From positions 76,292,391 through 76,356,390 of the forward strand of contig OZ023270.1 of assembly GCA_964006375.1 (NCBI GenBank): 64,000 nt of DNA, written 5' to 3'. Of the stretch, positions 40,016 to 51,600 are shown piece by piece. Below the pieces are notes generated by a model. The model was not told the origin of the DNA. It saw only the letters and a list, made by a program, of their open reading frames with translations, and searched no databases. Origin of the DNA: Tillus elongatus. Lineage: Eukaryota > Arthropoda > Insecta > Coleoptera > Cleridae. Within the stretch, counting starts at the first letter, position 1, and each line of letters opens with the position of its first letter. The position numbers were made by a program, and so were the translations under genes.

Positions 40016-41310
40016 GTAGTATGTTGTCACAACAGCTCTAGTTAGCACAAAATGTTATAGATGGAGACATTTATACAATGAACTAACAATTCTGTAGATG
40101 TCAGACCGGTCCCATTTCTTTTATAATACCGGGACAATGTTTGCTTTCAAAAGCGCTAAATTTTAGCATGCGACAATGTTCTTGGCAAGAATCAAAACCT
40201 GCTCAAGAAATGAGAACGATACTGATAGATAAGATATTAGATCCATCATTTTTATTATCGACGATTTCGCAGGTTAGTTTTTTTAGTGAGTTTAGTAAAT
40301 AGGACTTTCTGTATTTCTTATATTGTACCTTTCAAACAGTTACAGTCCCGCTTAATATTAGATATACCTACGTTTGTTTAGCGTCCAACCCCATCGAGCT
40401 TAATTTAAAAGGTGCTTGCTTTCGGTGTCGACCAGATTTCAGTGTAGTCTTAGACAAAACCTACATTCATATACTCGCGAATTGCGAAATAGCTACGAAA
40501 CGTATGCCTATTGGTTTATTTAAAATAATATCGTAAAACTGTTGTTTATTATTAGATTCTATAAATTTATTTCACTAATTTTTGAGTGCACACAGAAGCG
40601 ATCCAAATATCTTCTCTGCTTTTAAGTTTGTGTAGCCCCAATGTTAATTAAGCCCCCCCCCCCCCCCTTTATTCTACTTACTTAACTTGTGCTTATATAT
40701 GTAATATAAAAATAAAAAAAGGAATGAAACAGCAAGTGAATGTATTTACTTTAGTGTTGCATTCGATATTATCCGAAAAAAACATTATAGGCGACAATGT
40801 GGAATGTAATTTCGGTAAATTTACAGTTTACTGCAACGAGGGTTTTTAGATTTTTTTTTCAGAAACATGCTGAGAACCCCCCTTGGATGCACAGGCCACA
40901 AGGCAAATTTGGTGTAAACAACCCCTAAGTAACTTACGGACCAAGAATTAATAGGGTTGCTGGGCGGGAAGGAAATCCGAGTGGAAACTGCTAAAAAAAT
41001 ATTTAGTCGGACTTTGAAAAGATGCGTTTTTCAGATTTTGCAGCAATACTTCCTTTTAACCTTGTCTGCCCCGAACAACACCCATATTTGCCCAGGTCCA
41101 GTAACTTTCTTGGGGGTTGCTCCCAATAAATTTTTCTTATGATATACGCTTTGAATGTAGTTTTATGCATGGACAAGGTGGAGGATAATCCCTCGTGTTT
41201 TTGGGTGAGGGGCAGAAACCCTCTTCGTCCTGGGGGCTTTTCTTCCCCTTCTGCATGCATACAATCACCCTCAATGCATGTAACAAAGGAATCTTTTTAT
41301 ATTCCGCTTT
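40016..41310. other. unassigned spacer with a C homopolymer
   Basis: No gene or known repeat. 40653-40667 is a run of 15 C. 40850-41300 is GC-richer, with short open frames on both strands but no recognised motif. Confidence 0.4.
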
Positions 41311-42945
41311 CTATTATACTGTAAGATGTCTGGAATAGACGACTCAGGACAGGACCAAGTTCTGGTGCGCATTTTTTGAGAACAATTGCTGGGATCTCGT
41401 CAAGGCCAGAGCTTTCATGGTATTAAGAGAAGAGAGCATATTTCGTACTTTTTAGTTTTGAAAACGATATCCGTCATTTTATGGGCGACATTGGGGATTG
41501 TTGGTGGTTGAACATTTGAAGGTGGGTTCAGAGTAGAATTGTCGGCGAACAACGAGGCAAAAAGTTCAGCCTTGCCCAGGGAGGCAGAAACATTTTCATC
41601 TTCTGAAACAAGAGGTGGGAACGTGCTCTTGCAGAAATTATTCCCAATAGATTTAGCAAAAGTCCAGAAGGGTTTGCTGCCGTTGAAGCTTGAGAGGACT
41701 TTGTTTTTGATGTGGTTGTTAAACGAGTTTTTTGCCTCAGAAAGAATGCGGACATAGCGGTTTCTTGCGTCGTTAAATTCTTGACAGTTTTCTCGACTGG
41801 GATTGTGTAGAAGCGTTTTGTGAGCCTTGACCTTTTCAAGTCTGGCCTTGTCACAGGATTTAGAGAACCAGGGCTTTTGAGTGGCTGAAGAGGTTTTCTG
41901 TGTACGTTGAATAAATAATTCCATGACAGCTTGTATGATTTCGGTGACGTTTTGTGAAATATCAGAGGGGTCATGATGAGAGAAGCAGACAGACGCCCAT
42001 GGAAATAAGGAAAAGTAATCCCGCATTTCGTCCCAGTTCGCGGAGTTGTAGTGCCAAACGATACGTGGGTGTGATGACTGTGTGACCTCGGGTCGCATGC
42101 CGTGGTCTGAGCGACCAAAAGGGGCGGTAACTGATGTCTTATAGCATTCAGGTTTTGTAGTAAGAAGGATATCCAAGGGATTTGAGCTGTGTGTTGAGGA
42201 AAGCAAGTAGGTTGCTGAACCATATTAGCTAAAGAATTGCTGACTGCGAGGGCCTCCGCTGCTCGCCGTTGTGGATCTGTTTTTGAAGATCCTAGCTATT
42301 CCTTGTTATGGACATTGAAGTCACCAAGAATAGTGACCTCGGAGGAAGGATATTCAGAAATCAGATGGTCGTTTTTTTTTATAGAAAGGTTGTCGAAGAA
42401 CTGGACATTGTTGTTGTCAGAAGATGACCGGTAAAAGCAATAGATGAATTTAGTTGCAGCAGCTTCCAATTTGCGGAGTCTGGTGCAGGGTAGATTGCTA
42501 CGGACGTATGCGCACACACCTCAATGCAATCTAAAGGAAGTAAGGAGCTCATACCCCGGGAAATTAAGATGATTAGTGGCTGTTTCGGCACTGATTTGGG
42601 TTTCGGTGAGGAAGAGGAGTTGGGGCCTATTAGCCTGGAGGAAATGGTGGACAGAGTTCAAGTTAGAATTTAGGCCACATATATTCGAAAAGCATATGTT
42701 AAATCTTGATGCTGGCGCCCCCTGTACACCCCTCTCCCGGAGATCCGAATGGAGGGGTATTTTATCTCCGGAATCTTTTGTACAAGGAGGAGCCATCATC
42801 ATTTTTGTTAATAAGGGAAACCGACTCATACACCAGGACCGGAAACGTCCGTTGGGATTTCACCGGCCCCTTGATGTAAGGGGTGGTACCTCCTCGGGCG
42901 TGACAAAATCCTTTACTATCACGTAAAGGAAAAGTCCACTACCAC
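41311..42945 (-). pseudogene. CR1/jockey-like LINE, copy 3: endonuclease and linker, no RT
   Basis: Minus strand. The 5' part codes for an apurinic-type endonuclease domain: NICFSNICGLNSNLNSVHHF and LLFLTETQIS (about 42640-42715), then in other frames LPLDCIEVCAHTS and ILGDFNVHN (about 42310-42350, a conserved GDFN active-site block). After a frameshift at about 42195 comes the 260-residue linker, IVWHYNSANWDEMRDYFSLF through NSFNNHIKNKVLSSFNGSKP to VPNVAHKMTD-like text. It ends at the start of RT (KALTLTRSQQLFSKNA in shifted frame) at about 41311, so the copy is 3'-truncated, unlike the usual 5' truncation of LINEs. It overlaps copy 2 and belongs to the same family. Confidence 0.85.
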
Positions 42946-43214
42946 CTAGCGATGTGTTCTGGAAAATGAAAATAATACACTTGATCTGTTTCGCTTTCTT
43001 TTCCCGTATTACCAAAACATAATGTTCGTAAAATCGATTTATGTCGAAAACGGATCGATATACCAAATGAAACAAGAATGAGAAATGATTGCCTTTTTAA
43101 GGTTTTCCATCAAATTTCATGTTAGACATACAGGGTGAAAAGTTATTAACTGCGAATGTCAGTGAAATTGGTCGCAAGTGGCGCCCTCTATGAGCAATAC
43201 GAGTAACTTTTTTG
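42946..43214. other. unassigned spacer
   Basis: No recognised feature. Confidence 0.4.
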
Positions 43215-43730
<516 letters not shown>

Positions 43731-43736
43731 AAGGAG

Positions 43737-43860
43737 CATAGATAGAAGAGAAACGTCGTGGTTGCGCAATCTACGCGAATGGTATGGATGCAGCTCAATT
43801 GAAGTCCTTAGACGCCGCAACAAATAAGGTAAAATTGGCTATGATGATTTTTAATATCTG
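43737..43860 (+). pseudogene. LINE C-terminal fragment
   Basis: RRETSWLRNLREWYGCSSIE followed by LRRR and a KIGYDDF-like end resembles the C-terminal tail (RRxxSWLRNLRxWxG...AxxKVxIAxMIxN) of endonuclease/RT proteins from insect LINEs. Only about 40 codons remain and a stop interrupts it. Family-level assignment is uncertain. Confidence 0.6.
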
Positions 43861-45104
43861 ATAAGAAAGGAATGAGAGGAAGAAGATGTCCGAAACTATC
43901 AACTTTCGGAGAAGGTATGTTTGCACCAATGGTCACAATTTGCCCTGTAGTATATTCAACTTTTCCCATTGTTAATGAATCACACTGTATAGGCACTGCC
44001 TTTATTTCCTGTCAGTATGTAACAATAGTAATAATTTTGCTTTAGGTTGTGCATGGGTCATTCTGAATTTATAAATTCAGGCAGCGAAAAGGGATTTTCC
44101 GAGAAATGGCAATGGTTTATTCAAGAGTCGCGCGAGTGTACTTGTCTTGAGCTGAAAGATAAAGTACATATTCCCTATTAAGGCAGTGAGTAAGAAATAT
44201 GCTGCTGAAAGTTTGAAAGTATGAAAGTTAAATAACGAAATAAGTTGAAGCCTGTGCTGAAATAATTCAAAGTACACAGCGATGAAAAACAGGGCCCGTT
44301 ATTAATCTTAATTTTAAATGACTTTTGCCATAGAAGTTTCAGAAAGAGAGGGAATTATGTCTTGGTACAACATTAATACATAATTCAGTTCAGACTTCAA
44401 CCGTTTTATTCCCTAAAATGTGAAATTTCGTATGTGTTTGTGTGCACGTGCCCGCGTATATGTGTGTGCTTTTTGTCGGAAAACAATCAAATATTTACAA
44501 CACAATTTATTCCGTGTATTCGGAAGGTGTATTGCCATCTCAATTAAAAATTTAATAATTGAAAAAAAAACGAGTTTAAGAGTTAAATTTAGATCTTCAA
44601 CACTTGGAGAACCCAAATCACCACACACATTTAAAAAAACCTGAAAAATTCTGCTAATTTGGGTTCTCTAAGTGTACTTATCAGTGCTCATCACAGGTTC
44701 CAATCTTCGCTTAGTAACTTACGTTAGATGCAAAAATCAATAAAATTAAAAAAAAACAACTAGAATTATTGATCAACTTGCTTCAAAATCTCATGTAGCA
44801 ATTTTGGCCACTTTTTGTGGGTTATAGCAATGTTTCAGTTTAAGAGGAGGATCCAAAAGCAGTATAAATAAAGACCTGCACGGAAGAACGTTATAACAGA
44901 CAAATTTTGATGAACAGTATTCTGAGTGGAAAAAACGTTGTAAATCCTTATAAAAATTCCACTACACATTTAAACCCAACGAAATCTTTCAATTGTGGAG
45001 ATAATTTACAACTCTGGGTGAAAGAGCGTCGCAACTGCTTCATTGTGGCCGTACTGTAGCGCGTGGCTAGGTCTCCAAATGTTATAAATTGGCTAAATAA
45101 AAAA
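43861..45104. other. spacer with a small inverted repeat
   Basis: No gene recognised. 44600-44618 (ACACTTGGAGAACCCAAAT) and 44657-44675 form 19-base inverted arms with one mismatch around a 38-base loop. The minus-strand frame at 43808-43996 has no known motif. Confidence 0.45.
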
Positions 45105-46110
45105 ACTCTGGACGCAGCAAGTGCGTTATGGAATGAATTTTCATTAAAATGTTTTTAATTACAAATATATCGCTCTAATGCGAGCAGGCACCAATTTGGT
45201 TACTGGTATAACCTATATGGTAGGAACAAAGTACCATATTTTATCAAAATAATTATTTGAAAATGTACAAAAATTTTCTGAAAATAAACTTTAAATGTTT
45301 CCGAGAAAACTGGTCTCCTAGCCAATGAACCTTAGGTTAATAGCAAATTGGGTTATTGAAATTTGAAACATTTAATGAAAATTCGCAACCAAAACGCCCT
45401 TGCTACGTTCATACAAAAATTTTCCGAAAATAAAGTTAAATGTTGGTTTCCTAACCAACAAAACTTACGTTAATAGCAAATTGAGTTATTGAAATTTGAA
45501 GGATTTAATGAAAATTTGCACCAAAACGCACTTATTGCGTCCAGATTTTTTTCTTACAAACATGCATCGTATTTCCATAAAAAATGGTAAAATACAGTAA
45601 CGAATTTGTTCTACGAAAATTAGCTAAAAATTATAGACCGTTAAACCATAAACTTCATTAAACCTACAGCGAAAGCATCAACTTAAGTAAATAATAAAAT
45701 GAAGGTCAGTGACGGTTGAATCTGGAACTTAAGGATTCGCAGATCACTCTTCTTGCAATATTTTCTTTTCACAATCCGTATTTGTTTCACGTTCTTTGCC
45801 TAAACATTGCCAATTTTGACGTTTTAAATTGCGAGTTTGACGTTTTGAGGAAAACTCCAAAATTTGTTTCTTTAGCTGCCCGTAACTTTTTTGTCCTTAA
45901 ACTTAGAGACCTAATTTTGGTACATGGTTCACTCGTTATAATAGAAATACGCGTACCAAATTTGGTTGCCCTCACTTTGTTATTTCCGGAGTTTTTCGGG
46001 AAAACCTTGTCCGATTTTCCTGGCCCACGAACATATCCAAGCCACTTTCAAAAGGAACGTACTCACCAAATTTGATCAAGATCGGTCTATTATTTTTTGA
46101 GTTATCGGTA

Positions 46111-46188
<78 letters not shown>

Positions 46189-46210
46189 ATCCCCATTAGT
46201 GAATTTTTTT
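45105..46210 (-). repeat. family A repeat
   Basis: It starts CTCTGGACGCAGCAAGTGCG; inverse ends lie at about 45380-45415 and 45515-45545. The core contains TTGACGTTTTGAGGAAAACTC and GTACCAAATTTGGTTGCCC. It ends at a TA array and TCCCCATTAGTGAATTTTTT, where the second arm of the hairpin is missing. Confidence 0.85.
46113..46187. repeat. (TA)n array
   Basis: Array of the copy at 45105-46210. Confidence 0.97.
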
Positions 46211-46606
46211 AAGAAGACATATTGGGATTTAAAGCTTTTTTACGAAAATTCGACAAAAATGAAATACCGATAAACTCTATAGCACACTACAGCCAAAGTA
46301 TCAGAGAAAAGGTCTATTTGAAATTAATTTTCTGGGAATATTTTATTAAAATGAAGGACAATGACGATTTAAACTAAGACTTCAGGCTTTGTAAAACATT
46401 CTTCCTGGGACATTTTCCTTCCATAGCTCATATTATTTTCAGGTTCATTGCCTAAACATTACCAATTTTGACGTTTTAAATCGCGAATTTGACGTTTTGG
46501 GGAAAACACAAATTTATTTTTCTTTAAATGCCTGTAACTTTTTTGTCCTTTAACCTACATAGCCAACTTTTGGTAGGTAACTTACCTATAATAATATAAA
46601 CCCGCG
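46211..46606 (-). repeat. family A repeat, left part, interrupted by the errantivirus
   Basis: The core from ACGAAAATTCGACAAAAATG to ATAATATAAACCCGCG. The same copy resumes at 54629 on the far side of the retrovirus. Confidence 0.87.
46603..46606. other. target-site duplication, left
   Basis: CGCG, repeated at 54629-54632. Confidence 0.9.
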
Positions 46607-46948
46607 ACTTAGAGTTGTACTTCAATTGAACTTCATAAAGTTAAATTTATTTACTTGAAGTTACAGTACAACGATATATATATTAAAATTTAAATAATAT
46701 AAAATTTACAATAAAATACATATGAGTAATCTAATACCATTAAGGCTGGATGGCAAAGACTAACTGTTGAATATTAATGTTCGACATATATTTATAGACT
46801 ATTAATTGCTGATCAATTTCCCCTCGGTAATGTCGCTGCACTTCAACCGGACGCTGAGTCGACGGAAAAGCCGGTGTAGCGCAACGTACCCATATGTGCT
46901 GACAGTAGCCTTGGTGTGTGTAGTATACCGGGTGGTGCAACCATAACT
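46607..46948 (-). repeat. errantivirus 3' LTR
   Basis: Downstream LTR in element orientation. The AATAAA polyadenylation signal is at 46646-46651 on the minus strand. Immediately upstream in element sense, GGAGG before AGTTATGG is only a short purine tract, so the polypurine primer site is unusually brief or imperfect. Confidence 0.95.
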
Positions 46949-46979
46949 CCTCCGGGGCCAGATAGAAAATTTAGGGAAG

Positions 46980-48617
46980 CTAAATTTTCAAAGTGATATT
47001 CTCCAGGGGGATTTCTTCCATGGGGCATATTTGTTGTTGTTGGTTGGTGTTGGATCTTGGTTCTTTGGTTGGTTTTCTTAGTCTCCATAAAGCATAGACT
47101 GCTATCAGGGCAACAATCACGTACAACAGGATGGTCCAGATGCTAGTAGACAGGCTTACTTTCGGATGTTGAACTGCATTCAATAATGACCGTTGGTGTT
47201 GTAGTTGATGCTTTGTTTTTTGTAATTCATCCAGATCTATTGATTCTAATTTGATTGGGGCTGTATTTACTACCTCTTGTAGCTGAAAGTTGGTAAGCTT
47301 CAACTTGGGTAGTTGGATGTGGTAGGTAGATACTATCTCATTGTGAGATGGGGAGAACATTTGCTTATTTACTGTCATTTGACATCCTTCGGGGATTTGA
47401 ACCAAGTAGCTTCCTTCTAGATTTGTGGTTTCTTGTCGGCTACGGCATCGTTGGTGGGCTGTACTTTCACGGGGGAATACCATTATCCATTTGTTTGCAC
47501 TTATCTTCTGGCTCTTCATCTGCTGTATGTTGACTGGGTGGTGTTCGCAAGTTTCGTATCTGGTGGTGAACTTGACCAATTGGACTTCACAAGGGCTGCT
47601 ATTACTGATCTGATTCATCGTTTGACCTCTGCATAAGTAGTCTCCAGGGCTGACTTCTTGGCATAGTGTGTTTTGTAAGTTATAGCTTTCATCGTTAAGG
47701 GCTAGGTATTTGGATTGAGGGATGATGACGGTATAATTTTGACTAGGACCTTGTTTCACAGGAAATGCATAAAGGTGGTAATAGTTATAATGTTTAGATT
47801 CTACTAATGGAATTTCAATAGCAAACACTAAAGTATAATTTTTGTAGTAACACTTAATTATTGACACCTCCTCGTATAAAGCTACATTATTTGCATCAAG
47901 CTTATAGGGGAGATTGGTTACAAAACTCTCAATTCTTTTAAGTTCTATTAGTAAGTCTTCAGGTTCTAATATGGATGGATGCATTGTTTCTAATCTTGCA
48001 AAAGTTATTGCGTTAACTAATGTGCTTAAAATGCTTTTAATATTAATGATTTCTGTAATCAATTGTATATACACCATCTGCAGACGCATTATGTGTTCGT
48101 TATTAATTTTTTCCTGTTCGAAACCTAAAGTGATCAACTGCAAACGTTCCTCAATTTTGTTTTGGTTTAAAATGACCGAGGATATGGTTTTATCAAATTT
48201 TTCTATGGCCTGTTCTGTTAACATGATTTGATTATCAACTATTGTTTTAATTTTGTCTTGATTTGATGTTAATTGAGAAATTGCCGTATCATAACGTTCT
48301 GCATCGTCTGCGTCCATGTTGCCTGTTAAGGTCTTTATGATTGTACCTACAGCATTAACTAGTCCTCTTTTATTACGATTATTATTAGAGGGTATAATTT
48401 GGTTAAATATTTTTTGTGTCTCCACAATTTGATGGGAAAGGATATTTTGGTAATTTTGTATCTCGTTTTGATAAAGATTCGAATGTGTGGAATTGTGAAT
48501 AATGTCATGGATATCTTGGGACTGTTTATCTATGGAACGAAACCCATTGAGAAGTGGTGTTAAAGGGATTACTCGAATAATGGTCCATTTGTCAATGGAA
48601 TTTTGCATTTTGCCCAT
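46980..48617 (-). CDS. env: errantivirus envelope glycoprotein, baculovirus F-like
   Basis: 545 codons from ATG 48617. A furin-type site RNKR at 81-84 is followed by a fusion-peptide-like stretch GLVNAVGTIIKTLTG (85-99) and DADDAERYD, the pattern shared by errantivirus Env and baculovirus F proteins. A long coiled-coil-prone region follows, then a cysteine-containing ectodomain. One hydrophobic segment at about 493-511 (IWTILLYVIVALIAVYALW) is the membrane anchor, and a tail of about 34 residues follows. No clear signal peptide follows the ATG. The same frame is open upstream into the end of pol, so a spliced mRNA could supply a different N-terminus, as in gypsy. No stops. The membrane fusion role is family knowledge. 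Confidence 0.92.
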   Translation of the reverse strand: MGKMQNSIDKWTIIRVIPLTPLLNGFRSIDKQSQDIHDIIHNSTHSNLYQNEIQNYQNILSHQIVETQKIFNQIIPSNNNRNKRGLVNAVGTIIKTLTGNMDADDAERYDTAISQLTSNQDKIKTIVDNQIMLTEQAIEKFDKTISSVILNQNKIEERLQLITLGFEQEKINNEHIMRLQMVYIQLITEIINIKSILSTLVNAITFARLETMHPSILEPEDLLIELKRIESFVTNLPYKLDANNVALYEEVSIIKCYYKNYTLVFAIEIPLVESKHYNYYHLYAFPVKQGPSQNYTVIIPQSKYLALNDESYNLQNTLCQEVSPGDYLCRGQTMNQISNSSPCEVQLVKFTTRYETCEHHPVNIQQMKSQKISANKWIMVFPRESTAHQRCRSRQETTNLEGSYLVQIPEGCQMTVNKQMFSPSHNEIVSTYHIQLPKLKLTNFQLQEVVNTAPIKLESIDLDELQKTKHQLQHQRSLLNAVQHPKVSLSTSIWTILLYVIVALIAVYALWRLRKPTKEPRSNTNQQQQICPMEEIPLENITLKI

Positions 48618-48661
48618 GTTAATTGATAATAGTCCGGGGTTGTCATTGATCTTGTCTAATG

Positions 48662-51600
48662 TTATTCTTTGTCCTTGGGTTTGGATAAGGAAGATGGACC
48701 TGAAACATTAGGTCTTTTTAGATTTCGTAAATGACGTTTAGACAATTTTTTGTTTTTTCTTAAAGTCATTATATTTTTGTCAGATATGCTTACAACCTCG
48801 TAGGGGCCGTCAAATTTAGGGTTATTCTTGTTTCGTTTGTCTACTTTTGTATATACATGTGTTTGATCTCTAAATAAGTCGGTATCATTGGTTCTACTAT
48901 TAGCGTTAGAAATGGAGCGAAGCTTATTTTTCTCTATTAATTCTTTCACCTTTTCATATAATAATTTTAATTTATTTTTGTGCGATATTAGATAATCTTG
49001 TAATAGCTTTTCATGATCATTTATATCGAAAATATCCCTAGTAGAAGTGTGTCCAAAGGTTATTTCTAAGGGGGTGTGATTTGTAGATGTATGTATAGTT
49101 GAGTTGTATGCCAGAAGGGCGTAGTTCATTAAATTTTTTATGGGGTCTTTAGTGTAAGTTTGTCGTAATATTCGAACGTGTTCAATTAGTGTTGAGTGTA
49201 GTCTTTCAATGGGACCGTTAGAATTTGGATTTTTAGGTGTAGTAAAATGAATTTTAATTTTGTGAAGCTCCAAAAGATTTTGGATGATTTCCGTTCGAAA
49301 TTCGGTTCCACTGTCCATAATGATGTGTTCGGGTGTGCCATAGTACGTAAAATACTGTATGAATGCATTAGCAGTTTCTACCGGATTCTTACTACTTATA
49401 GGTATTGCTGTCCCTAATTTTGAGAAAGTATCAATGATTGTTAAGAATACTTGATTTTCTATTATAAAGGTGTCAGCATGTATAACTTGAAAGGGTTTAC
49501 TAGGGGTGTCTGTTAGCATTAAGGGTATATTGGGTGGATTTCTATCGTACTTGGCTCGCTTGCAAATTTCACATTCATTAATATAAGCCGTTATTTTTTC
49601 ACGCATTTTTTGAAAGTAATACTTGTTGGATATTTGTTTTATAGTTTCTATTATACCTCTATGGTTAGTTTTTCCCTCGTGATAATTTCTAATTACCTCG
49701 TTAATCTCTTCATCGTCGGCTAAGGGCAGACGATGCTTGGGGCAACTGATAATAATGGGTGCATTGTTGTTAAATATTTCCACATACACTGAACAGAAAT
49801 CTTGGTATAATTTTTCTGTTTCGAAATTAAAGTAATACCTTTTGCCTATTGTAGTATATTCCTTTAGAAAATTTATGATTGCTTGTCGATTATCATTTCT
49901 CGGGATTTGTACCAAATATTTATTTTGATTGTTAACCTTTAGTTGTTTTACTGGTCTTGGATTATTATGTACGGGAGATATATAATATTGGTTTAGTTGT
50001 TTTTCTATAGGAACATCTGATATCTGAATACCTATTTTTGGTTCTACATTTACTTGTGAATGATCACTGTCTCGTAAGTCGTTATTTTGTTCAAGTGTTG
50101 TTTTGTCTGTTCGGCTTATAGGTGGAATAGTGTTGCTTGAGGTGCTAGGAATTTCTACTGGAATAAAAGAGAGTTCTGGAGGGCTCATTGGCGGAATATA
50201 TTCGGGTTCAGTTGGTTGCACAACGTCATCAAAATTTGGGGTGTTGAGCTGCCTTTGTAAATCTTGGAGAGGTCTTTCGTCCTCATCAAAATTATTAGCG
50301 ATTGATGAAATTTCTGCATCCTCTAAAGCATTAACTTGGATGCGGGACAAGGAATCTGCGTTGCAGTTTAGAGACCCTTTTTTATAAATTATTTCATAGT
50401 CATATTCCTCGAGTTTTAAACGCCAACGTGTTAATTTTGAATTGGGTTCCTTTAGTTGCATAAGCCATACTAAAGGCCTGTGGTCAGTATATATATAGAA
50501 CTTACGACCATAAAGATAGGGGCGGAAGTATTTGGTGGCCCAAACAATAGAAAGAAGTTCCCGTTCAATGGTGGAGTATCTCTGCTCTGTTTCATTGAGG
50601 GTACGAGAAGCATAACTAATAGGTTTATCATTACCTACTGACCCTTGAGAAAGGACAGCTCCAAGTGCTACATTGGAAGCATCCGTAGTGAGTATAAAGG
50701 GTTTTGTGAAATCAGGGTATTGTAATACGGGGTCATTCATTAATATATTTTTGCATGTTTCGAAAGCTTCTATAAAACTACTATCATGAACTATAGTTGC
50801 ATTTTTTTTTAAGCATCGAGTCAATGGTTTTGTTAATTTACCGAAGTCTTTAATAAATTTTCGGTAGTACCCTACAAGACCTAGAAATCCTTTGATCTCT
50901 TTTCTTGTTTTAGGTATGGGGAATTCTCTTACAGCCTTTACTTTATCAGGATTTGGTTTCACGCCTTCGGACGTGATAATGTGCCCGAGGTAGGCTACTT
51001 CCTTTTTTAAAAATTCACTCTTGTCAAGCTGTATTTTTAAATTAGCCTTTCTTAACCTTTCGAATACATTTGTCAACCTTTCTATGTGTTCTTGCAAAGA
51101 AGTACTGAAAATTATGATGTCATCAAGGTAGGTAAAACATTTTTCATTTTGAATACCCCTAAGGATATTATCCATAGCCCTTTGAAAGGTACTAGGCGCT
51201 CCCTTCAACCCGAATGGCATACGCCTGTACATATAGTGCCCCCCTTCAGAGCTGAAGGCAGTTTTTTCCATATCTTCAGGATTCATTTCAATTTGATGAT
51301 ATCCTGAGGCTAAGTCTAAAGTGGTATAATACTGGCTACGACCTAATTTATCCAATATTTCCGAAATATTGGGTAAGGGATACTTATCACCAATAGTTTG
51401 TTCATTAAGACGTCTATAGTCTATGACCATGCGAAATTTTTGTTTGCCACTGGCATCTGATTTTTTGTTAACAATCAGGACAGGGCTATTCCACGGGCTG
51501 GAAGATGGCTGAATAATTTTTTGTCTTAACAAGTCGTCAATTTGTCTTTTGACTTCTTGCTTTTGAGCTTCAGGTAATCGATATGGCTTAACAAATACTG

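Noticed and set aside
41415..42206. Host gene of 263 codons on the minus strand
   Set aside because: Its text overlaps LINE copy 2 (NHIKNKVLSS...GSKPFW) and lies between the LINE endonuclease and RT regions.
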